Source: a virus
Strand: one strand, 5' to 3'
IMG/VR virus record: IMGVR_UViG_3300021440_000015
Span: 56,258-120,257 of that record
Length of the DNA: 64,000 bases
The notes beneath the pieces are model-generated. The model searched no databases and had not been told where the DNA came from. It saw only the letters and a list, made by a program, of their open reading frames with translations. Of the stretch, positions 33,280 to 43,466 are shown one piece after another (positions within the stretch are counted from its first letter, which is position 1; each line of letters begins with the position of its first letter). Made by a program: the position numbers and the translations under genes.

Positions 33280-35871
33280 ATGTTTAACCACCTGGTAGAC
33301 CACGCAATTAAAAATGTCTGGTGTACACCTAGACAAGATAACAGTTACGTGTTCAAACCAGCTAGGATCAGCAAGCCCACAGGTGAACTGAATCGCATGT
33401 ACTTCATGGGAAGATATGTGACGTTTCCTGTGTCTTCTGTTAAGATGCATGTTTACCAGGTAGGTCAGGTAAAACCTGAGGTGCTTGGTTTAACTACAGA
33501 TGATCCTGGCTGGGTCAGAGAAACCTGGAAATCATTTTCGACTGTCATGAATGAACAAGAAATCCATGTGGATCTCTATAATGACAATGGCGTACAGCTA
33601 CCAAGATATAAAGCTTGGTATATGTACACCAACGAAAACAATTTACTGGTGGCTTTCTCTGAAACACAAAGACTACCTATTAATTACACAACAGATAACA
33701 TCTATCTGAGGTTTTACAGCAACTCTTATTTTGAATCGGTAAGATCTGGTGGTTCAACCACCAAACTGTTTACCACAGGCAGAACAATACTTAATAACCA
33801 AGAAGTGTTGCAACTTCAGTTTGATGAGGGTAACTATAGGACCATGACTGGTTCTGTTAAGTCTTATGTCAATGGTTTTGTGGTTGATAAAATTGATCTT
33901 CTAAACGCAACTGTTGGTGATGAGGTAGAATTTGTATATGACGCCAGTGTGAAAACACTGGTTTCTTTTCCTTATTCTGGTTTAAACACTTTCTCGTCTA
34001 CGTTAGATAGCTGCTATAAGTATCTGTTAAGCTTTGATGGTGATGGAGACCAGATCGATTATCAGGATGATATAGATGTTTATATCTATAAAAGAACTGG
34101 TGATAAATACAGAGGATTGTACTTTTCAAGGAATCTTCTTAAACACCATCGGATGATCACGCATAAAGATTATGCGATAGATCTGGCTCAGGCTGAAAAC
34201 TTATTCAGTTTCATGAGAGAGATCTCTGGAGTTATGGATAATACAGACATGGTCGTACAAGTAACTGTGCGTAAGTCTGGATATGCCAGACCTTTGATCT
34301 ACGAGAACAGTCGTATCTTTGAACTGTTTAAACTCAGTTATGAAGAACGAGTGCAGGCTCTATTGGGTTTACAGTCCAGCTTAGATATCTGGACAGCACC
34401 TTATCTAGAGAATAGTGGTTATACAGAGTTGATGAGGGCTGACATGAATACTGTCGATCAGAGTATGGTGCAGAGAGCTTATGGATACAACTCTATAAGT
34501 AAATTAGTGGGTAACACACCTACTAAGACTGTATTAAGAAGCGGTCGACAATACGTATCAGTACCTTACTTATTAGCTGAAGGGTCTACAGCTTATGAGT
34601 ACGATGCTGATGGCTATCTGTTAGGCAGCTATTATCATCTGTCAGGCACTGATTACTACTGTCAGAACAACAATGCCAGGCTAGTGGAAATGATTGCCGG
34701 TAGAGGTAGTGATACCCCTAACGTTATCTTTGGTATAGACAACATACTCTTACCCGCTTATGATAATTATAGAGTATACATGTCTGGCATGATAGCTGGT
34801 AACTCTGATGAAAAGTGGGTAGACATAACAGGCAGTGATAAATATCATGTCTCCGGTAACAGATTGGTTTGGGACAGTCCTGTCACTGACTATTTACTGA
34901 TGGTCAGAATCGATAGTGATTTTCTAGAGTTTGATTTAAGTATGTTACCTGTAGCAGGTAATCTACATTTTACACTTTTTGAAAAGGAAAATCGAAACGG
35001 TAGTTTGTTACCTCACACTCTACCTGTGCCTATGGGTGAGTTGGACATTTGGCTAAATGGTAGGTCTTTGATACGTGGTTTGGACTATGTATTAGACTTC
35101 CCTGAAGTTCATTTGGTCAATAAGAGATATCTAAGGCAGCAGTCTGGAAGTGGATTACAAGATATCAAAGTAAGGTTCACAGGGTTCTGTGATGCTAATC
35201 TGTCTGTAGATGCTATTGAGGACTATGGGTTTGTCGAGCATGGTGTGTTGTCTAATAACAATAGATACGATGTCAGAGATGATAAAGTAATGAGAATATC
35301 TTTAGGTGGTAAGTTAGTTACTGCTGAAGATGTGGTATTCTCAGAAGAACACTTAGGCATTAACGTAACCTCAGTCTTAAACGGATTGCCTTACCAGATC
35401 AAAGATATCGTGGTGCCTCTTAAGGGATTGGTGAATGAAAACACCTATAGCCTAAGAAACAAGTCTATGGTAATAGATAAGAAGGTATCCGACTTCATGA
35501 CGACCAGGTTGCCTCAACCTGCCAGAAATGGCATCTCAGCTATACCTGGTAAATATGAGTTGCTAAGTCCTTTCTTTTCACACCTCATCAATGACCTAGC
35601 CAGTGAACAGATCAACACATCACACGTCATGGATGCTATCACAGATATGCAAGTCATGGATGTGTGTAAGACTTATGAGCATCTTCTTAAGTATGATCCT
35701 ATCACTTACAGGGATTCACTGAACTGGGATTATCTGATCCTGCATCCACACAACTTAACCAACGTCGTGACTCTCACTCTTTATGAGTATAGATTTCTGA
35801 CTAAGGTTGTACGACTTTATGGACATGGACTGATTAATCTTTCCTCGTTCGTGAATTTCACTGAACTATAA
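33280..35871 (+). CDS. large tail/baseplate structural protein (863 aa)
   Basis: ATG 33280 (MFNHLVDHAIKNVW) is two bases past the previous stop and is preferred to the TTG at 33271. The protein is beta-rich and Tyr/Asp-rich throughout with no enzyme motif, typical of baseplate wedge or fibre-anchor proteins. Repeated patterns such as MPVAGNLHFTLFEKENRN and the tandem WLNGRSLIRGLDYVLDFPEV recall phage structural proteins that bear fibres. It is followed by a second, similar-style protein (35885) and a huge adhesin (37670), forming one tail module. Confidence 0.75.
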   Translation: MFNHLVDHAIKNVWCTPRQDNSYVFKPARISKPTGELNRMYFMGRYVTFPVSSVKMHVYQVGQVKPEVLGLTTDDPGWVRETWKSFSTVMNEQEIHVDLYNDNGVQLPRYKAWYMYTNENNLLVAFSETQRLPINYTTDNIYLRFYSNSYFESVRSGGSTTKLFTTGRTILNNQEVLQLQFDEGNYRTMTGSVKSYVNGFVVDKIDLLNATVGDEVEFVYDASVKTLVSFPYSGLNTFSSTLDSCYKYLLSFDGDGDQIDYQDDIDVYIYKRTGDKYRGLYFSRNLLKHHRMITHKDYAIDLAQAENLFSFMREISGVMDNTDMVVQVTVRKSGYARPLIYENSRIFELFKLSYEERVQALLGLQSSLDIWTAPYLENSGYTELMRADMNTVDQSMVQRAYGYNSISKLVGNTPTKTVLRSGRQYVSVPYLLAEGSTAYEYDADGYLLGSYYHLSGTDYYCQNNNARLVEMIAGRGSDTPNVIFGIDNILLPAYDNYRVYMSGMIAGNSDEKWVDITGSDKYHVSGNRLVWDSPVTDYLLMVRIDSDFLEFDLSMLPVAGNLHFTLFEKENRNGSLLPHTLPVPMGELDIWLNGRSLIRGLDYVLDFPEVHLVNKRYLRQQSGSGLQDIKVRFTGFCDANLSVDAIEDYGFVEHGVLSNNNRYDVRDDKVMRISLGGKLVTAEDVVFSEEHLGINVTSVLNGLPYQIKDIVVPLKGLVNENTYSLRNKSMVIDKKVSDFMTTRLPQPARNGISAIPGKYELLSPFFSHLINDLASEQINTSHVMDAITDMQVMDVCKTYEHLLKYDPITYRDSLNWDYLILHPHNLTNVVTLTLYEYRFLTKVVRLYGHGLINLSSFVNFTEL

Positions 35872-35884
35872 GGAGTTTAACAAT

Positions 35885-37564
35885 ATGCCTAACAATGCAG
35901 CTTTGCTAGGGATTGTAGGAACTGATGGCATCTCACCGGTTTATAACCCAGACAGCAGATGGTGTTGGTGGGGTCTACATGAAGTCTATCGCGGCGAGAC
36001 CGGCACTAATATGTATGTGCCTAAAGTCAAAGACTATGTAATGGATACAGAAAGTTACACTGCTTTTGTGGTAGACCATCTGGATCCTGTCACTCTCATA
36101 CCCACACTGAGAGAAATCAGACCTGCTAATATGTCATTCAGTTTGTCAAGGACTGATGTGTTATTTGGTACTGGTCCGGGTACTGCTTCTGAAATCTACA
36201 GAGTTTACATTGATAAATCTGTAACACCTCATGTGTTATCAGTAGATGCAGCTCTTAAGGTAGCAGGAACGCAGTGTCAATATGCTAAGATCTTCAGATC
36301 CACAGATGTGACTGTGATGGGTAAAGTGGTCAGTATGGTGTACGATTCCAGTGGGAATCTGATCACTAATAACGTACCGCTTGAGTTGGCTGCTATGGAC
36401 AGTCATGTAAACCACACTGTCAAAGTAGTGGCTCCTTGTTTCACTACAGAGAATTTAGTGGACGGTGAGTTAGTAACTGTGGTTTATTACAGTGCTGCTG
36501 GACATGTAGTGCATAAGAGACAATTGATGGTGGAAGTATCTTCTTTCATCAGGAATATCAATGCGTCTACCAAGTACATCAGCCATATTTCGTTGGATAC
36601 AGCTTTCTTGTCGCCTACTTTGGATCACGTCATCAACTTCCCTGTCAACATACCGTTGAACAGCTTAAACATGATGGGTGTGGTTCATTATAGTGATGGC
36701 AGTACTTTGACTCTGCCTGTAGACGGCACCAAGTTCAGAATGTTTGGATTGGATCAGTATGTATCTACTATAGTAGGTCAATCTGTTAATCTGGTACTGA
36801 GTTATGAATTAGGTGCTGGTGAGGTAGCTTACAACGGACTGAGTGAAGACAACAGACGTATCAATGAACCTTACGATCTAGTCACCGTCAATCCTAATAA
36901 CAGTTACGCTGTTAAACTCTTTGTCTATCCTGAATGGATTAGTGAGTTGGAAGGATACGGACTGAGATGGTGGATGTTTAACATGGATAGAAACGTTTAC
37001 TTTGATGTAACCGGTAAAGTCATGTTGAATAGTCAGACCGGACCTTTTGCACAAAAAGGTTATGGTTATCAACAGGTCAAGAACGTCAGTGTTAACTTAG
37101 GTGAAGTATCTAGTATCTTTAAGAACTTCATCCATACACAAACCGTGGAAGTGAATTTGTTTAGACATCCTAACGAAAGTGCAGATGCTTGGACTGTCAG
37201 TCATGAGTATGTGGTGGGCAGACCTACTTACGGTGCTGGGTTACTGGCCAAACTAGTCAATAACTTTACAGTAAGACTTAAGTCTGGTGCAGAAACCTAT
37301 ACAGAGTGGAAACAGAGAGTTTACTTGAGCACACACCCTATCTTGGATGTGATGAACACAACAGCTCCGCCTGAACCTACCCATTTCATCCTTCAAGTAG
37401 GTGGTGTGATTAAAGAATGCACCATCGATCAGTGGGGTGATGATATTGCTATGCCTGCTGAAATTAACCAATACGCTAATAAGAATCTGTTTATCAGGTT
37501 TGTTAGGAAGATTGGATCTCAAGAATTGCAGTTGGGTATGGCTGCTATGGTCATTAAAGCGTAA
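35885..37564 (+). CDS. tail/baseplate structural protein (559 aa)
   Basis: AGGAG precedes the ATG. The N-terminus is Trp-rich (SRWCWWGLHEVYRGE). The remainder is a series of beta domains (VTVMGKVVSMVYDSSGNL, LVTVVYYSAAGHVVHKRQL, NSYAVKLFVYPEWISELEG). The C-terminus ends in a compact domain (HFILQVGGVIKECTIDQWG). No catalytic motif. Between a baseplate-like protein and an adhesin, it most likely joins fibre to baseplate. A strong terminator follows. Confidence 0.75.
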   Translation: MPNNAALLGIVGTDGISPVYNPDSRWCWWGLHEVYRGETGTNMYVPKVKDYVMDTESYTAFVVDHLDPVTLIPTLREIRPANMSFSLSRTDVLFGTGPGTASEIYRVYIDKSVTPHVLSVDAALKVAGTQCQYAKIFRSTDVTVMGKVVSMVYDSSGNLITNNVPLELAAMDSHVNHTVKVVAPCFTTENLVDGELVTVVYYSAAGHVVHKRQLMVEVSSFIRNINASTKYISHISLDTAFLSPTLDHVINFPVNIPLNSLNMMGVVHYSDGSTLTLPVDGTKFRMFGLDQYVSTIVGQSVNLVLSYELGAGEVAYNGLSEDNRRINEPYDLVTVNPNNSYAVKLFVYPEWISELEGYGLRWWMFNMDRNVYFDVTGKVMLNSQTGPFAQKGYGYQQVKNVSVNLGEVSSIFKNFIHTQTVEVNLFRHPNESADAWTVSHEYVVGRPTYGAGLLAKLVNNFTVRLKSGAETYTEWKQRVYLSTHPILDVMNTTAPPEPTHFILQVGGVIKECTIDQWGDDIAMPAEINQYANKNLFIRFVRKIGSQELQLGMAAMVIKA

Positions 37565-37570
37565 CGATAT

Positions 37571-37602
37571 AGATACAGGAGACCTAATGGTCTCCTGTAT
37601 CT
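37571..37602 (+). terminator. terminator hairpin
   Basis: AGATACAGGAGACC-TAAT-GGTCTCCTGTATCT followed by TATTGTCTTTG. Confidence 0.8.
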
Positions 37603-37669
37603 TATTGTCTTTGTTTAACTCAATCAAGTGGTTCAAGTTTAAATAGTCGTATTCGACGGAGAAGCAAAC

Positions 37670-40600
37670 ATGTTTAAAACATATTACCCGAGTCTGGTCG
37701 ATCAGTCTGCCGTACCTATCCAAAAAGGTGGTACAGACGGTGTGACTGCGATAGAAGCCACAGACAATCTGTCAATGGTGACAGATATCATGAATAACAA
37801 ACCCAACGGTTGGTTGGCTATGCCTGCTGGTGGCATAGTAGACCCTTCAAGATTGCCTTTGGGTATGCAAAGTAAAAAGGTTGCGATCTACGGACCTTTG
37901 ACATTAGTGGGTGGTGTCCCTACTGAATATCTGATCACCAATTTTGATAGCTTTGATCAGTATGTGTTTACTGATGTAGATGGTACTATCAGCAGAGCAG
38001 ATGATATCATTACGTTCATACCATTGATTTCAGGTGGTGTGTTGGGTTACGCAGTTAATGGCTGGAGATATGAGTTTGACGTAACGCCAGTGACTGTGAA
38101 TAAACCTATTATCGACGGTTTGGAAAACAGTACTGATTTGGGTCCTTATCAGAGTTTCACATCTTCTCCGTTTAGCGTGGATGGTGGTACTGGTACTCAT
38201 GTGTCTTCTGACTGGCAAATCAGTGAAAGCAATAGTTTCTCTAGCATTTTACCTAGTTCGGTAAATGCTTCTACTGGTAATAAGACTTCTTTTGAGGTAA
38301 GTAATTTACCAGCTAATAAATCTTTGTTTATTAGAGTCAGGTATAATTCTCAGATCCATGGCGTAAGTGCGTGGAGTGACCCTGTGTCTTTCAGCACACG
38401 AATGTCTTATCTGCCTGAGACACCTAGCATCACTTTCCCTGTGAATAATGCTACAGGTATATCTAGCTCTATCACCGTTACTTCTACAGCTTATGTAGGA
38501 CATGGCACTACTTCCACTGGTATGGATACCATGACAAGTGCTCAGTGGGAGTACAGCGCTGATAACACATTCCCTGGAGCCAACACAACATCTGTTATTA
38601 AGTTAGTGGATAACAGTCCCACTAATTTAGCCATAACTGGACTGACTGCAAATATTTCTTACTATGTAAGAGTTAGATATTTAAGCAGTCTGGGTGGAGC
38701 AGCTTTCAGTGATTGGTCTCCTACTGTGATGTTTACCACAGCTGTGAGTTTTAAGCCTGGTGCGCCTAGTATCACTTCTCCTTCTTCTGGCGCTATAGAG
38801 CAAGACAGTAATCTGACGATCACAAGTTCTGCCTTTATCACCACAAGTGGCGATACTCATCAGGGTACCTCATGGGAAGTTAATACAAACGCTAGTTTTA
38901 GCGGTACTTCTTATGCAAGTGTCAATAACTCAGCTACGAATAAGTTGTCTTTGTCTCTGGTGAACTTACCAGCCAACACAACTCTGTATGCCAGAGTGAT
39001 GCATCATGGTGTTGTTACAGGGGCTAGTGATTGGTCTTCCCCTATTAACTTTAGAACAAAGACAGTAACTATAAACACACCTAGTGTCAGTGGTAGTGCT
39101 ACGGTATCTATACTGACACCCAGTTTTACATCCACAGCTTATGCTTTAAGCGATCCTGCTGCTACGTTAGACGCACACCTGCAATCTATCTGGGAAGTAT
39201 ACGCAGTAGCTAATCCAAGTGTTATCATAGCTGATAGTCAAAACTCTGTAGGTAGCAAGACTGCTTTCCAAGTAGGTGCTGGATTATTGAGCTATGGTAC
39301 AGCTTATGCTATACGTGTTAAATACATCGGTAGTCTGTATGGTGAAAGTGCTTACAGCACACCTTTTAACTTCTCTGTAAGTTCCGTAACGGTAAATACA
39401 CCCAGTGTGTTGATAGCTGCTTTCGGCGGCGGTGGCGGAGCTACAGTAAATAGTATCACACCTACGTTTACATCCAGCGCTTTTGCTCAAACACCTACTT
39501 CGGGTGGGTTGATACATATACAGTCTACCTGGGAAGTATCGGATACTTCTTCGTTTACAAATATCATGTCTACCAACACAGGGTTTGTTATTGGTGGTAG
39601 CAATACTCTTACGTCTTGGACTGTAGGTACAGGTACTGTCAATACACCTATGGTGGCTGGTGGGTCCTATTATGTACGTGTTAAACATACAGGTACTGGC
39701 AACATAGACAGTCAGTGGAGTACACCTCAGGCATTTACAGTAACAGTTGGTGTTAATAGTAATTGGACACCAACTGTTATTGGTAATACAGCTTTAGTTG
39801 CGCTAGGAGCTACTGAAAGTTACAGAATATCTTTAGATAATGCCACTGTTGGTCAAACTTATACTTATACAGCTACGGCTAATGGTGTTAGTATAGGTAG
39901 TGGCAGCATAACAGCCACAGCGACAACATTCACACTGTATAACGCAACTGGTATGTCTTTGACAATACCTAGCCAAAATACAACAGCCTCTTGGAACATA
40001 TCGGTTATAGTAACTAACAATGGTGTTAGTAAAACTGTGACGACAACGACTCAGGCTGCTGTTTATACTAATACAGCTAATTGGACACCAACTTTAATAG
40101 GACCTGCTGGTACTGTAGCATTAGGAACAGCGGCTAATTACAACATAACGCTTAACGGCGCCACTGTTGGTCAAACTTATACTTATACAGCTACAGCCAA
40201 TGGTGTTAGTATAGGCAGTGGTTCTATTGTAGCTACTGCTGTAAATAACACCTACAGTGCTTCTGGTATATCTTGGGGTGTGGCTGCTACTAACACAGTA
40301 GCTAACTGGAACATAGTTTTAAGTATGTTTAATAACGGTGTTAACAAGTCCAGTTCTACCACAACTACTGCTGCTACATATACAGCTCCTGTAAATATAA
40401 CAGGTACGACTTTAAGTATATCTCCTACTACTTTAGACCCATATGCTACTGCTAATTTTACAGTGGTTGTAAATGGAGCACCTGATTCACTAGGTAACAT
40501 TAAAGTACAGATAGAGGGATTCGACGGTACCAACTGGATAGATTTAGATGCTACTTATTACCTTAAAGATGCTCCTGTATCAGGTTCATCAACACGAACT

Positions 40601-41104
40601 GTTAGCTTTAGTATTACACACATTAATCCTGGCACAAGCGATATAACTGTACCTGTAAGAGCCAGAGCCTATCAGGCTTCTAATACAAGTAATTTATTTA
40701 GAAGCGATCCGCCAATAAACGTCACACTAAAAGGTGTCGTGCCTAGTTATAATCCTTCGACTTCTGCATCAACGCAACAAAACTTACAGTATTGGTTTTC
40801 GGGTAATAACAGTAATTATGGTAGTTACTGGTATATGTTTACATTTTCAGAACTTGTTAATCTTAATATTTCTGGCGGTCCACCAAATACGACGTTTACT
40901 CTAGATATAGGATACAGATCCGCTAATCCCACTTTTACACTTAATTCAGCTGGTGGTTATTCTGGTTCTTTTGTCAGCAGCCATGCTTCACCAGGACTTG
41001 TGTTATCTTGGACCAATACGGCCAATGTCGTATTTTCAACTGGAGATGCAAGATCTATAAGTTGGGTATCCGCACCTAATTTCCCAGCTGATGGTGGTGG
41101 TTAA
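37670..41104 (+). CDS. large adhesin/tail fibre with tandem fibronectin-III- and Ig-like repeats (1144 aa)
   Basis: Host-contact protein. A short N-terminal anchor (about 1-140) precedes at least five FN3-like units of roughly 100 residues, each with a W-x-[IV] start and a conserved end such as LFIRVRYNSQIHGVSAWSDP, YYVRVRYLSS, LYARVMHHGV, YAIRVKYIGS and YYVRVKHTGT. Two Ig-like units follow (about 700-900) that share VGQTYTYTATANGVSIGSGS and are nearly identical in DNA at 39844-39902 and 40161-40219. The C-terminal part has a further beta domain and a Gly-rich end (NFPADGGG). A fibre that binds surface glycan or protein is the usual role for such architecture. Confidence 0.85.
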   Translation: MFKTYYPSLVDQSAVPIQKGGTDGVTAIEATDNLSMVTDIMNNKPNGWLAMPAGGIVDPSRLPLGMQSKKVAIYGPLTLVGGVPTEYLITNFDSFDQYVFTDVDGTISRADDIITFIPLISGGVLGYAVNGWRYEFDVTPVTVNKPIIDGLENSTDLGPYQSFTSSPFSVDGGTGTHVSSDWQISESNSFSSILPSSVNASTGNKTSFEVSNLPANKSLFIRVRYNSQIHGVSAWSDPVSFSTRMSYLPETPSITFPVNNATGISSSITVTSTAYVGHGTTSTGMDTMTSAQWEYSADNTFPGANTTSVIKLVDNSPTNLAITGLTANISYYVRVRYLSSLGGAAFSDWSPTVMFTTAVSFKPGAPSITSPSSGAIEQDSNLTITSSAFITTSGDTHQGTSWEVNTNASFSGTSYASVNNSATNKLSLSLVNLPANTTLYARVMHHGVVTGASDWSSPINFRTKTVTINTPSVSGSATVSILTPSFTSTAYALSDPAATLDAHLQSIWEVYAVANPSVIIADSQNSVGSKTAFQVGAGLLSYGTAYAIRVKYIGSLYGESAYSTPFNFSVSSVTVNTPSVLIAAFGGGGGATVNSITPTFTSSAFAQTPTSGGLIHIQSTWEVSDTSSFTNIMSTNTGFVIGGSNTLTSWTVGTGTVNTPMVAGGSYYVRVKHTGTGNIDSQWSTPQAFTVTVGVNSNWTPTVIGNTALVALGATESYRISLDNATVGQTYTYTATANGVSIGSGSITATATTFTLYNATGMSLTIPSQNTTASWNISVIVTNNGVSKTVTTTTQAAVYTNTANWTPTLIGPAGTVALGTAANYNITLNGATVGQTYTYTATANGVSIGSGSIVATAVNNTYSASGISWGVAATNTVANWNIVLSMFNNGVNKSSSTTTTAATYTAPVNITGTTLSISPTTLDPYATANFTVVVNGAPDSLGNIKVQIEGFDGTNWIDLDATYYLKDAPVSGSSTRTVSFSITHINPGTSDITVPVRARAYQASNTSNLFRSDPPINVTLKGVVPSYNPSTSASTQQNLQYWFSGNNSNYGSYWYMFTFSELVNLNISGGPPNTTFTLDIGYRSANPTFTLNSAGGYSGSFVSSHASPGLVLSWTNTANVVFSTGDARSISWVSAPNFPADGGG

Positions 41105-41120
41105 TACATTATCATAACTT

Positions 41121-41154
41121 AAGTTAACAGAGAGCCTAGGCTCTCTGTTAACTT
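41121..41154 (+). terminator. terminator palindrome
   Basis: AAGTTAACAGAGAGCC pairs perfectly with GGCTCTCTGTTAACTT around TA; T-rich sequence follows. Confidence 0.8.
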
Positions 41155-41200
41155 TTATACCCTATCTTTATAACTTGATATAACTTAACGTAACTTACAA

Positions 41201-41605
41201 ATGAACTTCGGTATCAGAAATTTCAAAGATATAGAAACCACTATTTTTCTCATAGCCTCAGAGTCAGAAGGTAATGAGTACATACTTACCCAAGCTCTTT
41301 TAAATAACAACAGATTTAACTTCTCTGAAAACATTATACTCTGTTATTTAAACTCTAAAGAGTTTTTAAGAAAGTCAGAAGATGGAGATATTCTCTTTCA
41401 CTACTTTCTTTTAAACCAAAACGATAAAGAGATACTAGCTACTTCTTCCACCAAAAGAGGTCTGGCTATTAAGAAACATGAAGTTGTAAATGAAATGAAC
41501 GCATACATGTCTAGACATGTACTGAGTTTTAAAATAGTCAAATCTTTTAACAAATCAGATATTTTATCTAAAATCATAGATAATGAAGATCGTTGCTTTC
41601 ACTGA
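41201..41605 (+). CDS. hypothetical protein (134 aa)
   Basis: Unknown. Soluble, charged, helical. The DNA is markedly AT-rich and no clear Shine-Dalgarno is visible before ATG 41201 (the upstream bases read AACTTAACGTAACTTACAA), so expression may be low or depend on context. It is followed after 6 bp by the next gene, forming a two-gene unit between the adhesin and the repeat protein. Confidence 0.65.
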   Translation: MNFGIRNFKDIETTIFLIASESEGNEYILTQALLNNNRFNFSENIILCYLNSKEFLRKSEDGDILFHYFLLNQNDKEILATSSTKRGLAIKKHEVVNEMNAYMSRHVLSFKIVKSFNKSDILSKIIDNEDRCFH

Positions 41606-41611
41606 GACATC

Positions 41612-42148
41612 ATGCATTTCCTACCTTCAGCCAAAGACTATACCAGACATACTTTAACAATTACACCTGGTCAAACAGTAAGAGATCTATTCACATCCAA
41701 CGGGTACACAGTAGCCAACTTTACCTCTGGTAATATACAAGGCTCCTCAGCTGCTCTTCATGTGGGTACGATGGAAGACAACAATATCTTTTCATTTGTG
41801 CTTACTACAAATGGTTGGGTATGGATACGAGATAGGACTTTAACTAACGGAGAAGTTAAATCTTCTTTGGTTTATGTTTCAGGTACTTTAAAACCTTCTC
41901 ATGTACAAGGTCTGCTTACTTCTAATGTGGGTAAGAGATTTATAGCTGAATGGTGTAAGACTGTGTTGATGAGTGATATAGGTAGTGCGGATATAGATCA
42001 GAAAGAACTTATAGATTACTATCTAGATCTGAATGAACCTGAAAAGTATCTGGGTAGCTCCTTAGAAAGATATGCTTGTGAGCAGGCTTTGCAGTTAATC
42101 AAAGAAGGATATTTATCACAGACACTTTTTGATTGGATAGGTTTGTAA
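41612..42148 (+). CDS. hypothetical, possibly virion-associated protein (178 aa)
   Basis: Unknown function. The N-terminal 90 residues look like a beta-sandwich (TLTITPGQTVRDLFTSNGY, NIFSFVLTTNGWVWIRDR), the type seen in minor tail proteins. The C-terminal 80 residues are helical with two Cys/Trp (FIAEWCKTVLMSDIG, YACEQALQLIKEGY). The preceding gene ends 6 bp upstream. Position after tail genes suggests a small tail component or chaperone; no motif confirms it. Confidence 0.7.
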   Translation: MHFLPSAKDYTRHTLTITPGQTVRDLFTSNGYTVANFTSGNIQGSSAALHVGTMEDNNIFSFVLTTNGWVWIRDRTLTNGEVKSSLVYVSGTLKPSHVQGLLTSNVGKRFIAEWCKTVLMSDIGSADIDQKELIDYYLDLNEPEKYLGSSLERYACEQALQLIKEGYLSQTLFDWIGL

Positions 42149-42161
42149 ATTTTTACGATCA

Positions 42162-42178
42162 TTTAAACTCTATTTGAC
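42162..42178 (+). promoter_or_regulatory. early-type phage promoter (TTGAC variant)
   Basis: TTTAAACTCTATTTGAC; the next start codon (42209) is only about 30 bases on, preceded by AAAAAGGAAAGTATC. The distance rules out a sigma70 -35/-10 reading. Confidence 0.7.
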
Positions 42179-42208
42179 AATCCTGTCTCAATCAAAAAGG
42201 AAAGTATC

Positions 42209-43450
42209 ATGAAAAACGGAAAAGTTGTTGACAATCAAGGCACTGTTACTTGGTATAAAGACGACCTTTGTCATCGAGAGGATGGACCCGCCATTGAACT
42301 AACAGACGGAACCAAGATATGGTACCGAAACAGTAAATATCATCGGGAAGACGGACCGGCCATTGAACGCGAAGACGGAACCAAGATATGGTACCGTTCA
42401 GGTGAGGTTCATCGAGAAGACGGACCGGCTGCCATACTGTCAAACGGTGATAAATACTGGTACCAACATGGTAAGCGCCATCGTACTGACGGACCTGCTG
42501 TAGAATTTACCGACGGGTGTAAGGAGTGGTGGGTTGATGGTAAAAACGTGTCGCAACAGGAAGCAGAACAAAAAGAGTCTTCTGCCATGACTCGGATTGA
42601 TTACATTGAAGAAGTAGCTGTCGACGACAGACCCATCCCGCGACCAAAGGTCAACATGATGCAGAAACCAGAAGTCTGCGTGGTGTACAACCACTTCAGT
42701 TTGGACGCCATGCTGGCTGCTGCCATCTACAAAAGCAACACGCCAAACTGTGTTGTCTACAGTTCCATTAAGTCTATCCCGACTAACATTGAAAAATATG
42801 TTATCATTGGGATGCGCAAGGTGGAAGGACCTGATGATATCTTGGCTCGCATCTTTGGAAACGTCAAGCTTGACTATCCAGAGAACATGGACTTCTATTG
42901 GGTGGATAACAAAGGTCATGACTATATGTCAGCACCTTCGTTGTTTCACAAGGTGTGTGCTGATCTCATCCCTACAGAAAATGCTTTGTTCTCTGTGATC
43001 GATCAGCTGTCTTACGCAGTTAATCGTATCTATGAGAAAGATCTGACACTGAAGCAACTGGTACTCTTGTACACCAACATGAAACTGGCCGAAGCTTCGA
43101 TTGTTTCACCCAATCGGAAGTTCAAACCGCGTTACGTGATTGATGAGCAAGGGAATCTGCGCGAGTCCGATGTTGAAAATTTCCGAGACTATGTGCGATT
43201 TATTCAACACAAAGTCAACGGCAGTATCAACACTAAATACTTCCGTGCACACGGTCGTACCTTCAAGACCATCCTCACTAACATGACGGATGATTACTTC
43301 TGGTCCATGCGCTTGATTCGTCTTGCTCATGAACACGTTGTAAACTTGGCTATTACCCCTCGTGGGTATGTGGTGGACTCCACCATCGGTGACGAGGACT
43401 ACAAGTCCATCGAACTCCAGATAGATCTCATGAAAGCTGAGATGTTTTAA
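42209..43450 (+). CDS. HREDGPA-repeat protein fused to a DHH-like domain (413 aa)
   Basis: The N-terminal 115 residues are four 23-residue repeats with the pattern [HR]-x-DGPA-x(3-4)-DG-x-K-x-WY (His at 22, 45, 68 and 91), the MORN-like beta-hairpin repeat found in bacterial effector and phage proteins. The C-terminal 260 residues begin with VCVVYNHFSLDAMLAAAIYK, which resembles motif I of DHH-family phosphoesterases with partial loss of the metal ligands. A following region (YVIIGMRKVEGPD, MDFYWVDNKGHDYMS) fits the same Rossmann-like core. Well-expressed codons and its own promoter and terminator suggest an early protein. A nucleotide- or RNA-related role is possible but unproved. Confidence 0.75.
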   Translation: MKNGKVVDNQGTVTWYKDDLCHREDGPAIELTDGTKIWYRNSKYHREDGPAIEREDGTKIWYRSGEVHREDGPAAILSNGDKYWYQHGKRHRTDGPAVEFTDGCKEWWVDGKNVSQQEAEQKESSAMTRIDYIEEVAVDDRPIPRPKVNMMQKPEVCVVYNHFSLDAMLAAAIYKSNTPNCVVYSSIKSIPTNIEKYVIIGMRKVEGPDDILARIFGNVKLDYPENMDFYWVDNKGHDYMSAPSLFHKVCADLIPTENALFSVIDQLSYAVNRIYEKDLTLKQLVLLYTNMKLAEASIVSPNRKFKPRYVIDEQGNLRESDVENFRDYVRFIQHKVNGSINTKYFRAHGRTFKTILTNMTDDYFWSMRLIRLAHEHVVNLAITPRGYVVDSTIGDEDYKSIELQIDLMKAEMF

Positions 43451-43466
43451 AAGTTAAGCACATAGC

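Noticed and set aside
39844-40219. CRISPR-like direct repeats
   Set aside because: Only two copies, in frame inside Ig-like domains of a tail adhesin. I saw no CRISPR array in the window.
42173-42208. TTGACA at 42174 and 59377 as sigma70 -35 boxes
   Set aside because: There is no -10 box at the right distance, and the start codon is only about 30 bases away. The match to the recurring phage motif explains them better.
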